From NCBI RefSeq assembly GCF_021155775.2, contig NC_060232.1:13180251-13244250 (forward strand): a DNA stretch of 64,000 nucleotides. The letters are read 5' to 3'. Below the pieces are notes generated by a model. It did no database searches. It was not told the origin of the DNA and saw only the letters and a program-made list of their open reading frames with translations. Positions 38,666 through 50,405 of the stretch are shown piece after piece; positions within the stretch are counted from its first letter, which is position 1, and every line of letters begins with the position of its first letter. This stretch comes from Neodiprion pinetum (lineage: Eukaryota > Arthropoda > Insecta > Hymenoptera > Diprionidae). The translations under genes were made by a program, and so were the position numbers.

Positions 38666-39271
38666 GGGGGGTGGTCACCCTTTCGAGCTTGATTTTTAAG
38701 GTAACTTTGAATAGTTGCTATTGACACGCGGAGATTTGAAAATAATAAACGATTATACAGCTGAAAGATACAGCATAGTTTGACCTTTATTTTTTATTTA
38801 AAATTTGAAAAATAATCCAATTTTTTTCAACTCCACTCATTTTACTGGTAACGAATCTTTCCACGCGATAATGTCACAACTGTTGGTGCGATTTTTATGA
38901 AAGTTGATACCCATTCTTTTCTGATAATACATTTTTTGCAGGAACTAGAATGATTCATGTCTGACAATGACGTAGACGATGTGAGTTGTGAATTGGAGAC
39001 GTACTATTATTCATTGATAAAAGTTCAGCACGTCTCTCGTAATTTCAACGAATTTCAAGAGAACTTTAACATATCCAAAGTTTTCGTGTGACAACTATTG
39101 AAAAATGTCATTTCAAGTAAAATGAGTTCGGTTAAACAATTATGGACTGTTTATCAAATTTTTAGGTATAAAATGAAGATAAAAACTAGCATATTTCAGT
39201 CGTATAGTGATTTATTCAAAATTATTATGTTTTAGCTCAAAAATCAAGCGTGAAAGGGTGACCGTCCTCCC
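38666..39271. mobile_element. TTAA-type element with GGGGGGTGGTCACCC termini
   Basis: The left end follows TTAA and reads GGGGGGTGGTCACCC. The right end in reverse reads GGGAGGACGGTCACCC after TTA. Both continue with TTTC.(A/C)GCTTGATTTTT and weaker subterminal similarity. The 606-bp interior is AT-rich and non-coding. The target sequence and GGG start resemble the element at 32,924, suggesting the same superfamily but a different family. Confidence 0.75.
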
Positions 39272-42200
39272 TAAGTAGCTTTCCTCCTTGTGGGCCACGA
39301 AATCTGACTTTGTCGATTACTAACGCCACTAGTTCATTAGATTGAGATTCTACGGCACATTAAGGGCTACTTGAACTACATTTTTCCAACTGCACTGCAG
39401 CGAACTCGGAGTTCGTTAACGTAATGACTACAACACATTCTATCGTTACCTCTAACTGGCGAACCTCAAAGCGACGAATACCGTTGACCTAGATTCTTAG
39501 TTCCTTGCGTGTCCATTATCATGTTGATCACTTGTACAGTTTTTGTTCAATGGACGTAAAAATTTTCACGCGGCTTTTCACACAAACAAAATGTTTGTCT
39601 CATATGTTATTATTCTTTAGTATAGATTGATGCTTCTTTTTCTTGACACAAGCATCTTCATTTTGTGAACTAGAAATCTATATTTATTTATCTATATCTG
39701 ATAAATCTATCCGTATTCTGCGCTAGACACTGTTACGATATGATGTAGCGCGTGACCGATCAATTTCTGTGTCGAGGGTTTGTTTTACTAGTAACGATAC
39801 TTGAAAAATACAACCATTATGTTTTTAAAGTTCTTTCGTGATTGTGGCGAAAATACAGCCGTCTCAAACTTTTCCAGTTAAAGAAGACAGGTTGTTTGTC
39901 GCAATAAGTCAGTGATTGCAATAGAATGAAACATTTAGTTCAGCACTATTAAAATCCTGTTAATCAAGTACTGAAATACTTAGAATCATAAATAAAGAGG
40001 TTGACAGGTCATAAACTACTGTCAAAATGATCGGAAACATTTAAATTCAGCACTGCTGACAATTAATCGCTATGACTAGGTACTTAAAGAACGATGATAT
40101 GACATGCATCAAAAAGCGTGACATGTCAATGATGCAGATCCAGTATTGGTATAATATAATGCAGGATGATAAAAGCTGCACAAACTTGCGTAGCTTTTTT
40201 CTAAACACCATCATACAAAGTTCTGATAGTAATTAGCACGTAACTACAAACCGAGAAGTAGTCAAGATGAGAGTATAAAAATAAATTTGCAAATATAGAT
40301 GTAATAGATTGTTAATAAATAATTACTGAGCCAAGAGACAGGTCTCCGACTTCTGATTTCTGAGCTTGCAAAGAATAAATTTACAAGCCATCGGGATGAG
40401 TTTGAAAGTTCACTCTACGCATTTGCATATCCATCTATTTGTGAATTTTTTGAGCATTTGAAAAATATTTATTCATTGCATCATCTCCAGTCTGTCACTT
40501 TGCTCGGTAACATTTTGCTTGAATAAATTTTTTTTCCAAGGATTCGAAAAATAAAGGAATAAAATTACAGGAACTTAGGTAAAGACCCCTGCGTATAAAT
40601 CTAATTCCATAGGCCAGTTACAGCAAAGGAAAGGCACAGGCAAGATGCAGCCTAATTGTCATTCTCACCCTAAATTGCATTCGAAATTTGAATAAAGTCA
40701 TTTGTACACTCAGCAGAATCTAATTTAGTTCCCCCGCTGCAGACTACTCGTCTCTCACTACGCAAAGCGGTCATAAATCAACCAGTTGCTCACCCGCTAG
40801 AACGCCACAGTCTAGCACGCCCCTACGATGTCGGCAAATGGGTTAATTTCATTCAATTGTGGTGTGGAAAAATCCATAAAGACCACCACCCGCGGTGAAC
40901 TGCGACTCGTGGTAACATAGGTATACTACATTCTTTAGTTTCGATATACTGGAAAATACTGCGGCGTTAGCTATGTAGATGAATGATTTCACACATTAGT
41001 TATATTATATATATATATAACGTATGCCTTGACAGTTATATGAAGAAACTTCAATCTGTTTCTAACAGGCTCATTCGTAGTTTAATTTCACAACACAATC
41101 AAATTTCCGTTTATAAGCTCATCGGTTCGCACAATTTTTATTTGCAAAGAAAATTTTTTATTTCGGTAGGTATCCGGGTGTCGAGAATATTTCTGAAATT
41201 CCTTCGATTTGACAGGCAAGTGAGTAATTTCCATTAATATGATTAACGAACGAGATGCAATTAAGAGCGGTTTATGAAGTGGTTGATTGATCTAAAACCA
41301 TGTATAGGTTCACACAGACACTTATTGGAAGGTTTTAAGCATTGTAAATAATGATAACTTATATATTCTTCGTTAATATACATATCATACAGATATCATA
41401 AAAAATGTAATACAAATTGACGTATTACTGAAAAAATACGTTTGGAAAGGTAGACAGAGGAGAAGAGGCCTAATGGAAACGTAGAAGCAATAAATAAATA
41501 ACTGAAAAAAACAGTCCAAGGCAGGTGAGACAGCTATTTCTAAAGATATAATGTATCGCTAAACACCCAACAGCCAGAATTTAAAACATCCAATCTCTTT
41601 CTCTCTATGTATGTATGAGCATGATATCGTGTAGCACAGAAATTTATTTAAACATCCATCGAACATGTAGACACCAGACAGCCATCTCACCCCCCGCCTG
41701 CACACTCTCAGAATTTCACGAGTGTCAAACTTGGTATTATCACTTCCCAATACGAGATTATTATAGGTATGTGTATGTCCTCACTCGGATGCTTCAATTT
41801 TATTATTTAACATTACAAACATATAATATATATTATATTATATAAACATATTACGCAGAGAGATCGACGAAATCGGCAATATAAATATATTATGTATATA
41901 TCAATTTTTAAAAATACATATTTTATAACCTATAATGCGACACTGCTCTTAGACCCGTGCGTGCTACGCTGTGGAGCAGCCTTACAGACTCCGGGAAATT
42001 CTAGAAAATAGAATTTCCTTCAGTCATGCGCGAGTAGCGTGCTTTTAATCGAATTCCACCCAGCACCAGCGGCAACAATAGGAACGCACGCTTGAGTTTC
42101 CCGAGCGACCACCAAACGCGCATAGAGCTTCTGCATGCAGAGTCACAATATATCCGTCGGTACAGTCTAAAATTTTGCCCGTAGCATGCATACGTATCAC

Positions 42201-42774
42201 TATGTCGTCTTGTTCAAAGGAAAGCCTGGTTCCATTTCTCTTAAAAAATACGTAACAATGCCTTCGTATGGACGGTTTCAGATAGCACAAATCATATACC
42301 TCGGTATAAATATACACTCGAATACACACCAAGGCTGAATCACGCGCCTGCGTTTATGTATATAAGCTTCACGCGCATGGCTGCCTTTGAATTCCAAAAA
42401 GTAATCATGATAATAATAACAATAATATAAGGTGTTTGGTTATAATGCCTCATTACCTCTCTGTTCAAGCCACAAAAATATATGCATCGAGTCACATCTG
42501 CATGCCTGTTTTATAGCGAAACACATTGCATTGATCGTTACGATTCTTGTATTATAATTTATACCATACCATTCGCACCATTTTATTTACGAATAAAAAA
42601 TAACTCCGTGCTTAATCCAGCAAGTTCGCTCAATTTGAATGGGGTCAGCGTTATTCTTACATGTATTCGTTTTTAACGGACAATCAAATACTTTGTTTGA
42701 ATTTTGGATAACGTTCCAAAGGAGCTTAAAATTGCCGCGACGCGACTGAAACTTGGCATATTTACAGGTCAGAG
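39272..42774. other. No supported gene
   Basis: AT-rich sequence with TA-rich low-complexity patches near 41.0 and 41.8-41.9 kb and a CpG-richer block at about 41.95-42.35 kb. No exon, RNA gene or paired transposon ends were recognised. Confidence 0.4.
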
Positions 42775-42782
42775 ACATCGAC

Positions 42783-43342
42783 CAGCGTTGCCAGTCCTAA
42801 AGAAATTTCTTTAAAATCAAAGAAATTAGAGAATGTTCAAAAAAAAAAAAAGTAAAGTTGTTTTCTTGTTAAGAAATATTGTCATTTAGGCCGGAATCTG
42901 ACGAAATCTCAAGATTGATGACCAAATTCTTTAAATATGGCCGCTGAAATCGAAACAACAGACTACAAATCAACCAATCGTGAGGTTCCTGAAAAAACAT
43001 GCGACAATTAGTAGCTTCTGCAATATTTAAGTATTAAAAATAAGAACACATTATATAAGTAAAGGTTGTTAATATCTTTATACTTGAAATTCCGATTGTA
43101 GGATATATTTCTAGGAAAAATGTCCATGTTATAATGCAAAAAAATTAAATATATTATATATTCCTATATTTATTCAGGTTCAATCCCGTCAAACATCACT
43201 GTTGAAAATGAGAAATATGAAGAATTATTGTGGCGCCATTGAGACATCTGAAAAATTATTGTGATGCCATCTAAATAAGAAATCTAAAGAATTGTTTTGG
43301 CGCCATTGAAAAAAGTATTTGTCTGATAGGTTGGTAACACTG
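42783..43342. mobile_element. hAT-type non-autonomous element in the BCCIP 5' flank
   Basis: The left end CAGCGTTGCCAGTCC pairs with the right end, CAGTGTTACCAACC in reverse. The flanking octamers ACATCGAC (42,775-42,782) and ATATCGAC (43,343-43,350) differ at one base and are best read as an aged target duplication. The right part holds three imperfect ~35-bp repeats around GGCGCCATTGA / GATGCCATCTA (about 43,218-43,312). There is no transposase. The element ends 98 bp before the BCCIP start codon. Confidence 0.8.
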
Positions 43343-43440
43343 ATATCGACCACATCGATTCGGAGGTGAATTGCGGGCCGAGAAGCGTGAAGCGCAAGCG
43401 CCGCATCCGTCGCCACGGTACAGCGAGCAAGGATTACACT

Positions 43441-46400
43441 ATGGCTGCGCCAACAAAAAAACGTGAGATCCAGCCGAGGAACGAGAATATTGGCCACAAT
43501 GGGGAAGAACACAGTTCGTCGGATGATCAGAGTGATTGCGAAAATGAGGACGCATCGGAGGCTGAGCAGGTTAGCGAGATTGCACATTTTTTACTCGTTA
43601 TTGAGCAAACGAAGTGATCTAACCTCCACGAAGCACGTGGTCGGTTGCCACATCACTTGTCAAGAATTTTCAAAAAATGACGAAAAGTCGAAACAGGCGA
43701 CGACTGGTCATCTGCTCTGTTCGAAATTTAGAATCTACTCGACCAACCGTTTACACTGATTCAATTAAATGATCATATTGCAGTTTACAGTTTGCTACTT
43801 TGTATAACTTGCGAGTTGCGCGCATCCCATTCTCTGCAACACATGTACGTATTGACGGTTGCCGGTACCCAGGCGCTCACGGTTGAATTTTATTTGTAAT
43901 AAATGTGAACTCAGAATTTTCACTCGTTTTAAGACCTTTAATGCGAGTTTAAAAAATGAAAATGAACCATTCAATAATTATGTATTTGTAATAACTGTAT
44001 AATTAAAATGGTCCTATGAAATTCATTTTACTGGAAAATGTCATTTTCAAAGTAGAATTGGCAATTTGAACGGTTTGAGACAAGTTTCACCCTTTGGCGA
44101 TTACAATTTTTCAGAAAACAAATGAACTAACTGATAAAAAATTCGATCACATTCATACTTTTTTGTGCACTCCGGTATGTAGTGGATTATTTCCAACCAA
44201 ACCTAGAGTTAAATCCTAATATAACTTCCAATGATATCTGTAAAACCCAGATTTCTTGGGATTGTCTGATAGGCATATTAAATAAATTAGCGATCACCTG
44301 GATCGAAAGCTATCATGTATTACTATGTAACAGACTATTATAGAATCTTGGTGATCGGTCAATTAAGTAAACGTATTTTTAGTTAACGTTTCGACCCGGA
44401 TATGGGCCCTCCTCAGAACGATTTATTTATTTAACTGTCAAGAACAACAAAAAATTTTTTTTAAATAATAATACTAGAAGTACAATCAGACATTAAATAT
44501 TGTAGATGTAATAGCCAAGACAATTAATTCATGGCTCACCACTAATATCACACCTCCCACCTCTAGTGTTAAAGATAGCTTTTCCTTAGTTGACACAATA
44601 AAAACATTGATTATCCCAGACAACTATACTTTAATATCGCTAGATGTAATATCACTTTTTACCAACGTTCCGATAGATCTTGCATTGCGCGTAGTAAACA
44701 ACTGTTGGGCTTCTCTTGAAAATAAGATCCCAATTCCTCTTATTGAACTAGATAAAGCTTTAAAAATATGTTTTGATTCTGCAATATTCAAATTTAACAA
44801 CGATACGTATGCACAACAATTCGGGTTGCCCATGGGATCTCCTCTCTCCCCAATCTTGTCAGACCTTGTCATGGAAGACTTGGAAACGTCTTGCATTAAC
44901 AATCTTGATTTTGATTTACCGTTCTATTTTCGATATGTTGATGATATTCTTACTGCTGTTCCTAAAGAAAAAATAGATCACACTCTTAATACTTTTAACC
45001 GATATCATCCACGATTACAATTTACTATCGAAACAGAAGAAAATAACGCCATCAATTTCTTAGATGTATTGCTGATACACAACAACAATAATATCAAAAC
45101 AGATTGGTTCCACAAAAAAACCTGGTCTCGAAGATATCTGAATTTTAATTCTCACCACCCAATGTCCTACAAAATAGGCACCATCATTAACCTAGTTGAC
45201 CGAGCCATCAAACTTTCTAGTACAGAGTTTCAGGAAAAAAACCTGTCGCTCATATACAATATACTAAGATGGAATGATTATCCTTATAATAATATTGACT
45301 CTGCTCCCGCAGACGATAACAATAGACCTGCTACTACATATATCCCCATCCCATATGTATCTGGTCTCTTTGAGTCACTGAACCGCCTATTTGCCAAACA
45401 TAATGTCAAGTTTGTTGGAAAAAATTCAAAAGATTTACAATTAGTTTTTGATACGGGAAAAGATAAGATCCCCATTGGCAAACGATCCAATGTTGTGTAT
45501 AAAATACCTTGCAATGATTGCAACCAAGTTTATATAGGACAAACTGGCCGCCACCTTAACACCAGAATCAAAGAACATCAACGCAATGTACATGAGATTG
45601 AAGAACGTCACACGGCTCTAACAAAACATAGTATCAATAAACAACACACTTTTAACTACGACAATACAAACATCCTTTGTGAAGAACACAATCATTATAA
45701 AAGACTATTACTAGAAATGTGCAACATTGTAGGTCGCACCCATTCCGTTAATCTTAGACAAGATGTTGAACATTTAAGTAATATTTACAAACCTCTAATC
45801 TCCGCCCACACAACAAATATTGTTTAACCTTAACTAGATACAAACAAATTTTTTTCACAAAATATTGTTTGTTTTTCTGTATAATTGTTTATATTAGGTT
45901 CACCTTCACTCTGGATCATATTTGTTTCTCCCATCAGTCGTTATTCACCTGTTGACCCAATCGGTTCAACCAACAATAATTTTTGGTTAGACATGTGGAA
46001 CATAGTCATAAAGAGCCTACCTCCACTTCTTGGACACTTGCAAATTAATTTTACTGCTAAAAAGACTTTCTTTAAAAACCTTTTAACACAATGACATACT
46101 GACTGTGAAGAAACATAGTTCTTTAATCTTTTTAATTAATGACTTCCAACTATTAACTCCTACATGTAAAATAACTAAAAGATTGACATTGACTACCGTC
46201 ACTCAAAGAACATTGTCTCCACTAATTGTAAATTGTGAATTTGACTACATCTTAGTCCACTTACTTATAAAAAAAGGTAAATAACACTTAAAGCCATTCT
46301 TTTTTCAATTAATCAAAATGTTCTTACTAACCAATAATATATAATAGCCCTAAGAGTATTACATCTACAATATTTAATGTCTGATTGTACTTCTAGTATT

Positions 46401-48027
46401 ATTATTTAAAAAAAATTTTTTGTTGTTCTTGACAGTTAAATAAATAAATCGTTCTGAGGAGGGCCCATATCCGGGTCAAAACGTTAACTAAAAATACGTT
46501 TACTTAATTGACCGATCACCAAGATTCTATAATAGATTATATACGAGGTCGAGAATTCTTATTCATCACTATGTAACAGAGAGGCTTGCATCATTATGTA
46601 CATTTTATAAGAATTGTATAGTAACGGAAGAATCGTGTTATTTTGTATTAATTTCCACCCCTACTTCGTCAACCATTAATGAATAGGTTACAGTTATTGT
46701 TTATCAATCAACAGTGTTGGAAATCAATGTATCTGCGATTAGAATTTCAGTATTCGATAAAGTTTGAATTTGAACTCTCTGTACAAGGAACGTACAGCTC
46801 TGTGCTATTAAATAAGGAAACATGTTTTTATGACTAGATGTAACATATTTGCCGTAATGAGTCTAAATGTACGATGGTTATCATATCATTATAAATTTGA
46901 CCAAAAATCACGAAAAATATTCCACTTTTAGGGAATGGAAATCCAGGTAGATTTTGAGGGACGTAATCCGCAAGATCCTGACTTCAATGGCATTAAAATA
47001 CTGCTGCAGCAATTATTCCTCAAAGCCCACCTCGACCTCAGCGGGCTCACAGACTTAATTATTTCTCAAAATTACGTGGGATCAGTCGTTAAGCAATCAT
47101 CCAATGACACGGAGGATTCAGACGAGGACGAGAACGAGGACCCAAACAACGTTTTCGGAATCACTACAGTCGTCAACATATCCGACAGACAGGTAGATGT
47201 ATGACTGGATTATATTTCTTCACGCATTCAAATATAATTAACTTTTCAGCCTCGACAGACTTAAATCAGATTGACATAATAACTATTCCCTGAATTACGT
47301 GTACAGCATATTGTTTTCTTTGCTACGCACGTGAAGGAAGAAAAAAAATCAAATCATAGGAAATTGAAAAAATTATAATTTGTGAAAGCTCACAAGAATT
47401 GTAAAACAAAAAATGATTTTCTAAATGATCTGTGCAGATTCTGTATGGGCAGATGTAGATTAATTTTGAAATTGTTTTCAGAACCAGCCATGCGTGAAAC
47501 AATTGAGAGATTTACTAAAGCAGCTTGCAGAAGAGCATGCAACCGACGCTACCAACGCCCTGATTAGAAATGTACTGGAAAACGACGCAGCACCGTTGGG
47601 TCTGTTGATCAATGAAAGATTCATCAATATTCCCGCACAGATATCAGTGCCGCTGTTTGAAAATTTGGTTTCGGAAATTGATAGGGCAGCAAAAAAGAAA
47701 ATGCCATTCAAATTTTCCTACTTCATACTAATATGTAAGGTGTACGAAATCCAGAATCCTAAAAAGGATCCACAAACGAAGAACAAGAATAACGCACCTC
47801 ATGTTGACATACTCTGGAGTAATCGTGAGGAGGAGATATTCGCCGAAGAAGCAGACTGCAGCTTTGAATTTTCCGTTGAAAATGAATCCGATAGTGGATT
47901 AGAAGGGACCTGGACTGAAAGTGATAACGAAATGAAGCCATATCGAAAAGTTTTACTTTTTGAATCTTCAAAACTCCAGAGTATCATTGACAAAATCAAA
48001 CTTCACGTTGCGGGAGCTAGTAGTTAA
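43441..48027 (+). CDS. BCCIP: BCCIP homologue (BRCA2 and CDKN1A-interacting protein), three coding exons
   Basis: Coding exons 43,441-43,569, 46,932-47,192 and 47,482-48,027 join in phase 0 with GT-AG introns to give 311 aa, close to the ~314 aa of vertebrate BCCIP. Exon 1 encodes an acidic, serine-rich, disordered leader. Exon 2 opens the conserved domain with FNGIKILLQQLFLKA, TDLIISQNYVGSVVKQ, then an acidic run and VFGITTVVNIS. Exon 3 holds APLGLLINERFINIPAQI, FKFSYFILICKVY and a C-terminal LQSIIDKIKLHV. These are family hallmarks. BCCIP is a nuclear protein linked in other organisms to BRCA2/RAD51-dependent repair, cell-cycle control and large ribosomal subunit biogenesis; its role here is inferred. 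ATG at 43,441 (ACTATGG context) is the first in frame; the frame opens earlier only at a GTG. Intron 1 (3.4 kb) contains a Penelope-like element in sense orientation, and a hAT-type element lies just upstream. No frame is broken. Confidence 0.93.
44335..44513 (-). repeat. Left inverted pseudo-LTR of the Penelope-like element
   Basis: Near-perfect reverse complement of 46,357-46,535 over all 179 bp. It carries the hammerhead-like core on the - strand. The reverse-transcriptase frame is already open inside its inner end. Confidence 0.92.
44381..44420 (-). ncRNA. Hammerhead-ribozyme-like motif, left arm (intact core)
   Basis: On the - strand the order is CTGAGGA, then a helix II made of GGCCC and GGGTC closing a short loop, then GAAA followed by ACGT. 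This matches the hammerhead core CUGANGA - helix II - GAAA. ACGT can pair with an ACGT 11 nt downstream as a short helix III. Hammerhead motifs are an established property of Penelope-like elements. Helix I pairing is poor by eye, so activity is not assured. Confidence 0.65.
44478..45827 (+). CDS. Penelope-like reverse transcriptase with GIY-YIG endonuclease, 5'-truncated
   Basis: The frame is open for 449 codons from a stop just before 44,478 to TAA at 45,827. No ATG starts it, which shows that the N-terminus is lost. Reverse-transcriptase signatures appear in order: SLDVISLFTNVP with the motif A aspartate at 44,643, then LPMGSPLSPILSDLVME, then RYVDDIL with the catalytic YVDD at 44,934-44,945, then NAINFLDVLL. 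The C-terminal third is a Penelope-type GIY-YIG nuclease: a CNDC cysteine pair between VVYKIP and NQVYIGQTGRH, followed by TRIKEHQR. The enzyme would nick DNA and reverse-transcribe element RNA in the nucleus. Catalytic residues look intact and there is no frameshift or internal stop. The missing N-terminus makes autonomous function unlikely. Its position in a BCCIP intron, in sense, means it is transcribed in the pre-mRNA. Confidence 0.95.
   Translation, partial: KYNQTLNIVDVIAKTINSWLTTNITPPTSSVKDSFSLVDTIKTLIIPDNYTLISLDVISLFTNVPIDLALRVVNNCWASLENKIPIPLIELDKALKICFDSAIFKFNNDTYAQQFGLPMGSPLSPILSDLVMEDLETSCINNLDFDLPFYFRYVDDILTAVPKEKIDHTLNTFNRYHPRLQFTIETEENNAINFLDVLLIHNNNNIKTDWFHKKTWSRRYLNFNSHHPMSYKIGTIINLVDRAIKLSSTEFQEKNLSLIYNILRWNDYPYNNIDSAPADDNNRPATTYIPIPYVSGLFESLNRLFAKHNVKFVGKNSKDLQLVFDTGKDKIPIGKRSNVVYKIPCNDCNQVYIGQTGRHLNTRIKEHQRNVHEIEERHTALTKHSINKQHTFNYDNTNILCEEHNHYKRLLLEMCNIVGRTHSVNLRQDVEHLSNIYKPLISAHTTNIV
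46357..46535 (+). repeat. Right inverted pseudo-LTR of the Penelope-like element
   Basis: Inverted partner of 44,335-44,513. It is followed by the 32-bp tail and the 13-bp target duplication. It carries the second hammerhead-like core on the + strand. Confidence 0.92.
46450..46489 (+). ncRNA. Hammerhead-ribozyme-like motif, right arm (core mutated)
   Basis: Identical to the left-arm motif except that the GAAA after helix II reads AAAA. The changed G corresponds to hammerhead G12, which acts in catalysis as the general base. The right motif is therefore predicted to be inactive or very weak, although all helices remain. Confidence 0.6.
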
Positions 48028-48588
48028 GACTGGACCGAAAGTTTTTAACTCTAATGGACGAAAAGTACTCCTTAACGAGCCTTCTGGCTGCAATTCGTAT
48101 TCGAGACATGGAAAAAACGTTTGCTTGGAATTAAGCTGGACGATGTTCTGTTCCACCTGATGAAATGGAACGTTTAATCCATCCAAAATACTATTGAAGT
48201 ACAGTTTGTCTATTTGGTTTAGGCGGGGACCATTAAAATTACCAAGAATTATGAGTAAATGTGGATTCTCGATATATATTGATATTATTAATCTTGCCGT
48301 TGGGTCGTCATTTCGGCCGTTAATGTACTTTTCTGAATTTTTTTTTGATTAGATATGATTTCACTTTATACGACGCAACCTGCGCTCAAACGAAATGGTC
48401 AAACTGTACAGTGTAAGATTGGGATTCTAAAACTCGGGACGAAGTGACTATTTCCAGTAATATCTGAACAATTTTGTTCCGTTTTCGTGTCGGCGTGTGA
48501 GACTAAAAAATTTTTCTTCAAAACTATTTCGTTAAAGTATACGAGAAGTCATACTTTTGTTTTATATTGCTACAAATAATTTTTTTTT

Positions 48589-48594
48589 AATAAA
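48589..48594 (+). terminator. Candidate BCCIP polyadenylation signal AATAAA
   Basis: AATAAA lies about 560 nt after the BCCIP stop, next to T-rich sequence. It is the most plausible signal by distance. No transcript evidence was available. Confidence 0.4.
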
Positions 48595-50405
48595 ATATTT
48601 TTGTCATGAAGCCAATAACTCCCATTTCCGCTGTTTTAAATATAATGAAAACCTGTTGATGTATTTGTTCCTTTCTTGAAATTAAATTTTATCTACTCTG
48701 ATGGCAATAAGATCAAAACGAAAATTCCAAATATAAATATGAATATGGCTTGCATAAATCTTGATTTCCCTGTGGTTTTCACCCTAGAACGGTACACTTT
48801 TTCGCCATCGCGTGGTCCTCTTAGTTACAAAACACAGAAAAACACGATTTATTTATCACGATTCGTTGCGAAACTGGAATTTATCCTACTTTCTCGCATA
48901 CTCAATCATTCAACCGAAAATTCTGCGTTGTATTTATGAAGAAATTTTGATTGCAGCTGAAACCACAGTTTTTTTGAAGTCAGCCGGGTGGCAAACACCC
49001 AGGTGTACCGTTAGTAATCGGCTGCACAAGTGTTCTAAGATTGAAGACGAAACTCACTACCTCTACATGCATTCATCATCCATCCCCTCTCAACCAACCA
49101 TACAGAGGTTGAATCATAACATTTATAAGAGCAAGAAATACCGAAGAGTTGAGTTAATAATTCGCAATGACTCATCTGTTGTATCCACTTAACACATAAT
49201 GAAATAATTTTGTAATATGGGATGATTGATTTTGATCGCCCCAAGTGAACATTCCATAAACAAAAAGAGATACAAAAAAAGTCTTACACAAAACGTGTTT
49301 GGTTTCAATGGAGAAAAATGACCTTGATATCGGTTGACACGTGAATAGTTTCATTTTTGAGATTCTGCAAGTGACATCCGTCTTTAGATAGAGAATGCAT
49401 ATTTTAAATATGAGCAGTTGATAGCGAGATCAAAAACGAATTCAACGACGTGAAAAAAAATATTTCAGTGTCTTTCTTGCACGTCAGCTTCGAAATGTAT
49501 ATATTGACAAAAATTCTTGCTGATACAGAAAGGTTGAAACGATGTAATATTCTTTGCAATTTTTGTTTGAATCATAAATTATGGTCACAAATTTTTTTAG
49601 CGAGGGTGAGGGACAGTGCTTGAGTGCGAAATTTAAGGTGAAAGAGAGTGACGAAAAAATTATATAAAAATAATGCATTGTGTTATAAGTGCGAAAAGCG
49701 AGTGATTTCCCACGAGTGTGAAGTTTGCATCGAGAGTTGCAAAAGCGAGTGCAGTAATCACACGAGTCAGATATGACTTGTACGCACGTGTGACACACTA
49801 TTTTTTCCAACATATGCGAAGGTAAGTTTAATTTGAGAAATAAACAAATCTAATATAATAATTTAAAAGAAGTTGGTCAAGGTAATCGAAAAATCCAAAA
49901 GCATGTGCCCAACTTCATGACGTCTCATCCAAACGCACAAACTTCACATTGAACTCACCTCAATGACGTTCCCCCAAACGTAAAATTGAATTATTCAAAA
50001 GTGCGCATGCGCTGAGAAAGCCGTAGTGCGTAAAAGTCAGAATATCAATTAAGCGCATGCGCTAGCGTCGTTTCACCGCACTGTTTAGAAATGGGGCATC
50101 TTACGTACGCTTCACAAACTTTAAACATCCAACTTTTTAAGCATGTGGTGGAAAAACATTATTATTTACAGAAAACAAGTTTTCTCGAAATGTTTCCTCA
50201 TTAAAATTAAAATTATTTGTTTTGGGCCAAGACGAGGCGACATATGTGATATAAAACTGATCCATTCTCAGGGTAATGGAATTTATCTTACGGTAATAAT
50301 AGAGTTTGCTGAACAGAATTTCGACAATCATTTTAGTACGTTAGATCGTTATCAGACAAAATGAAAATCAATAACCCGATGAGAAAGGATTAATAAAAAA
50401 GATAC
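48595..50405. other. Intergenic region between convergent BCCIP and shootin-like genes
   Basis: No supported gene. Short ORFs on both strands (for example 48,812-49,192 and 49,484-49,813) lack recognisable domains. The 49.6-50.1 kb part repeats GCGAGTG and GCGCATGCGC-type words. Confidence 0.45.

Larger units (their letters stand above)
44335..46567 (+). mobile_element. Penelope-like retroelement with inverted pseudo-LTRs
   Basis: The element lies inside BCCIP intron 1. A 13-bp direct repeat, ACTATGTAACAGA, flanks it (44,322-44,334 and 46,568-46,580) and is read as the target duplication. Two inverted arms of 179 bp each (44,335-44,513 and 46,357-46,535) are almost identical. A 32-bp one-sided tail (46,536-46,567) follows the right arm, a feature reported for Penelope elements. 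Between the arms is a reverse transcriptase/endonuclease frame on the + strand. The frame runs out of the left arm without an ATG, so the N-terminal part of a full-length protein is missing and the copy is 5'-truncated. Near-identity of the arms and the uninterrupted frame point to a fairly recent insertion. Confidence 0.93.

Noticed and set aside
43366..43440. Upstream extension of BCCIP exon 1
   Set aside because: The frame opens at GTG, not ATG. The ATG at 43,441 has good context and gives a protein of normal family length.
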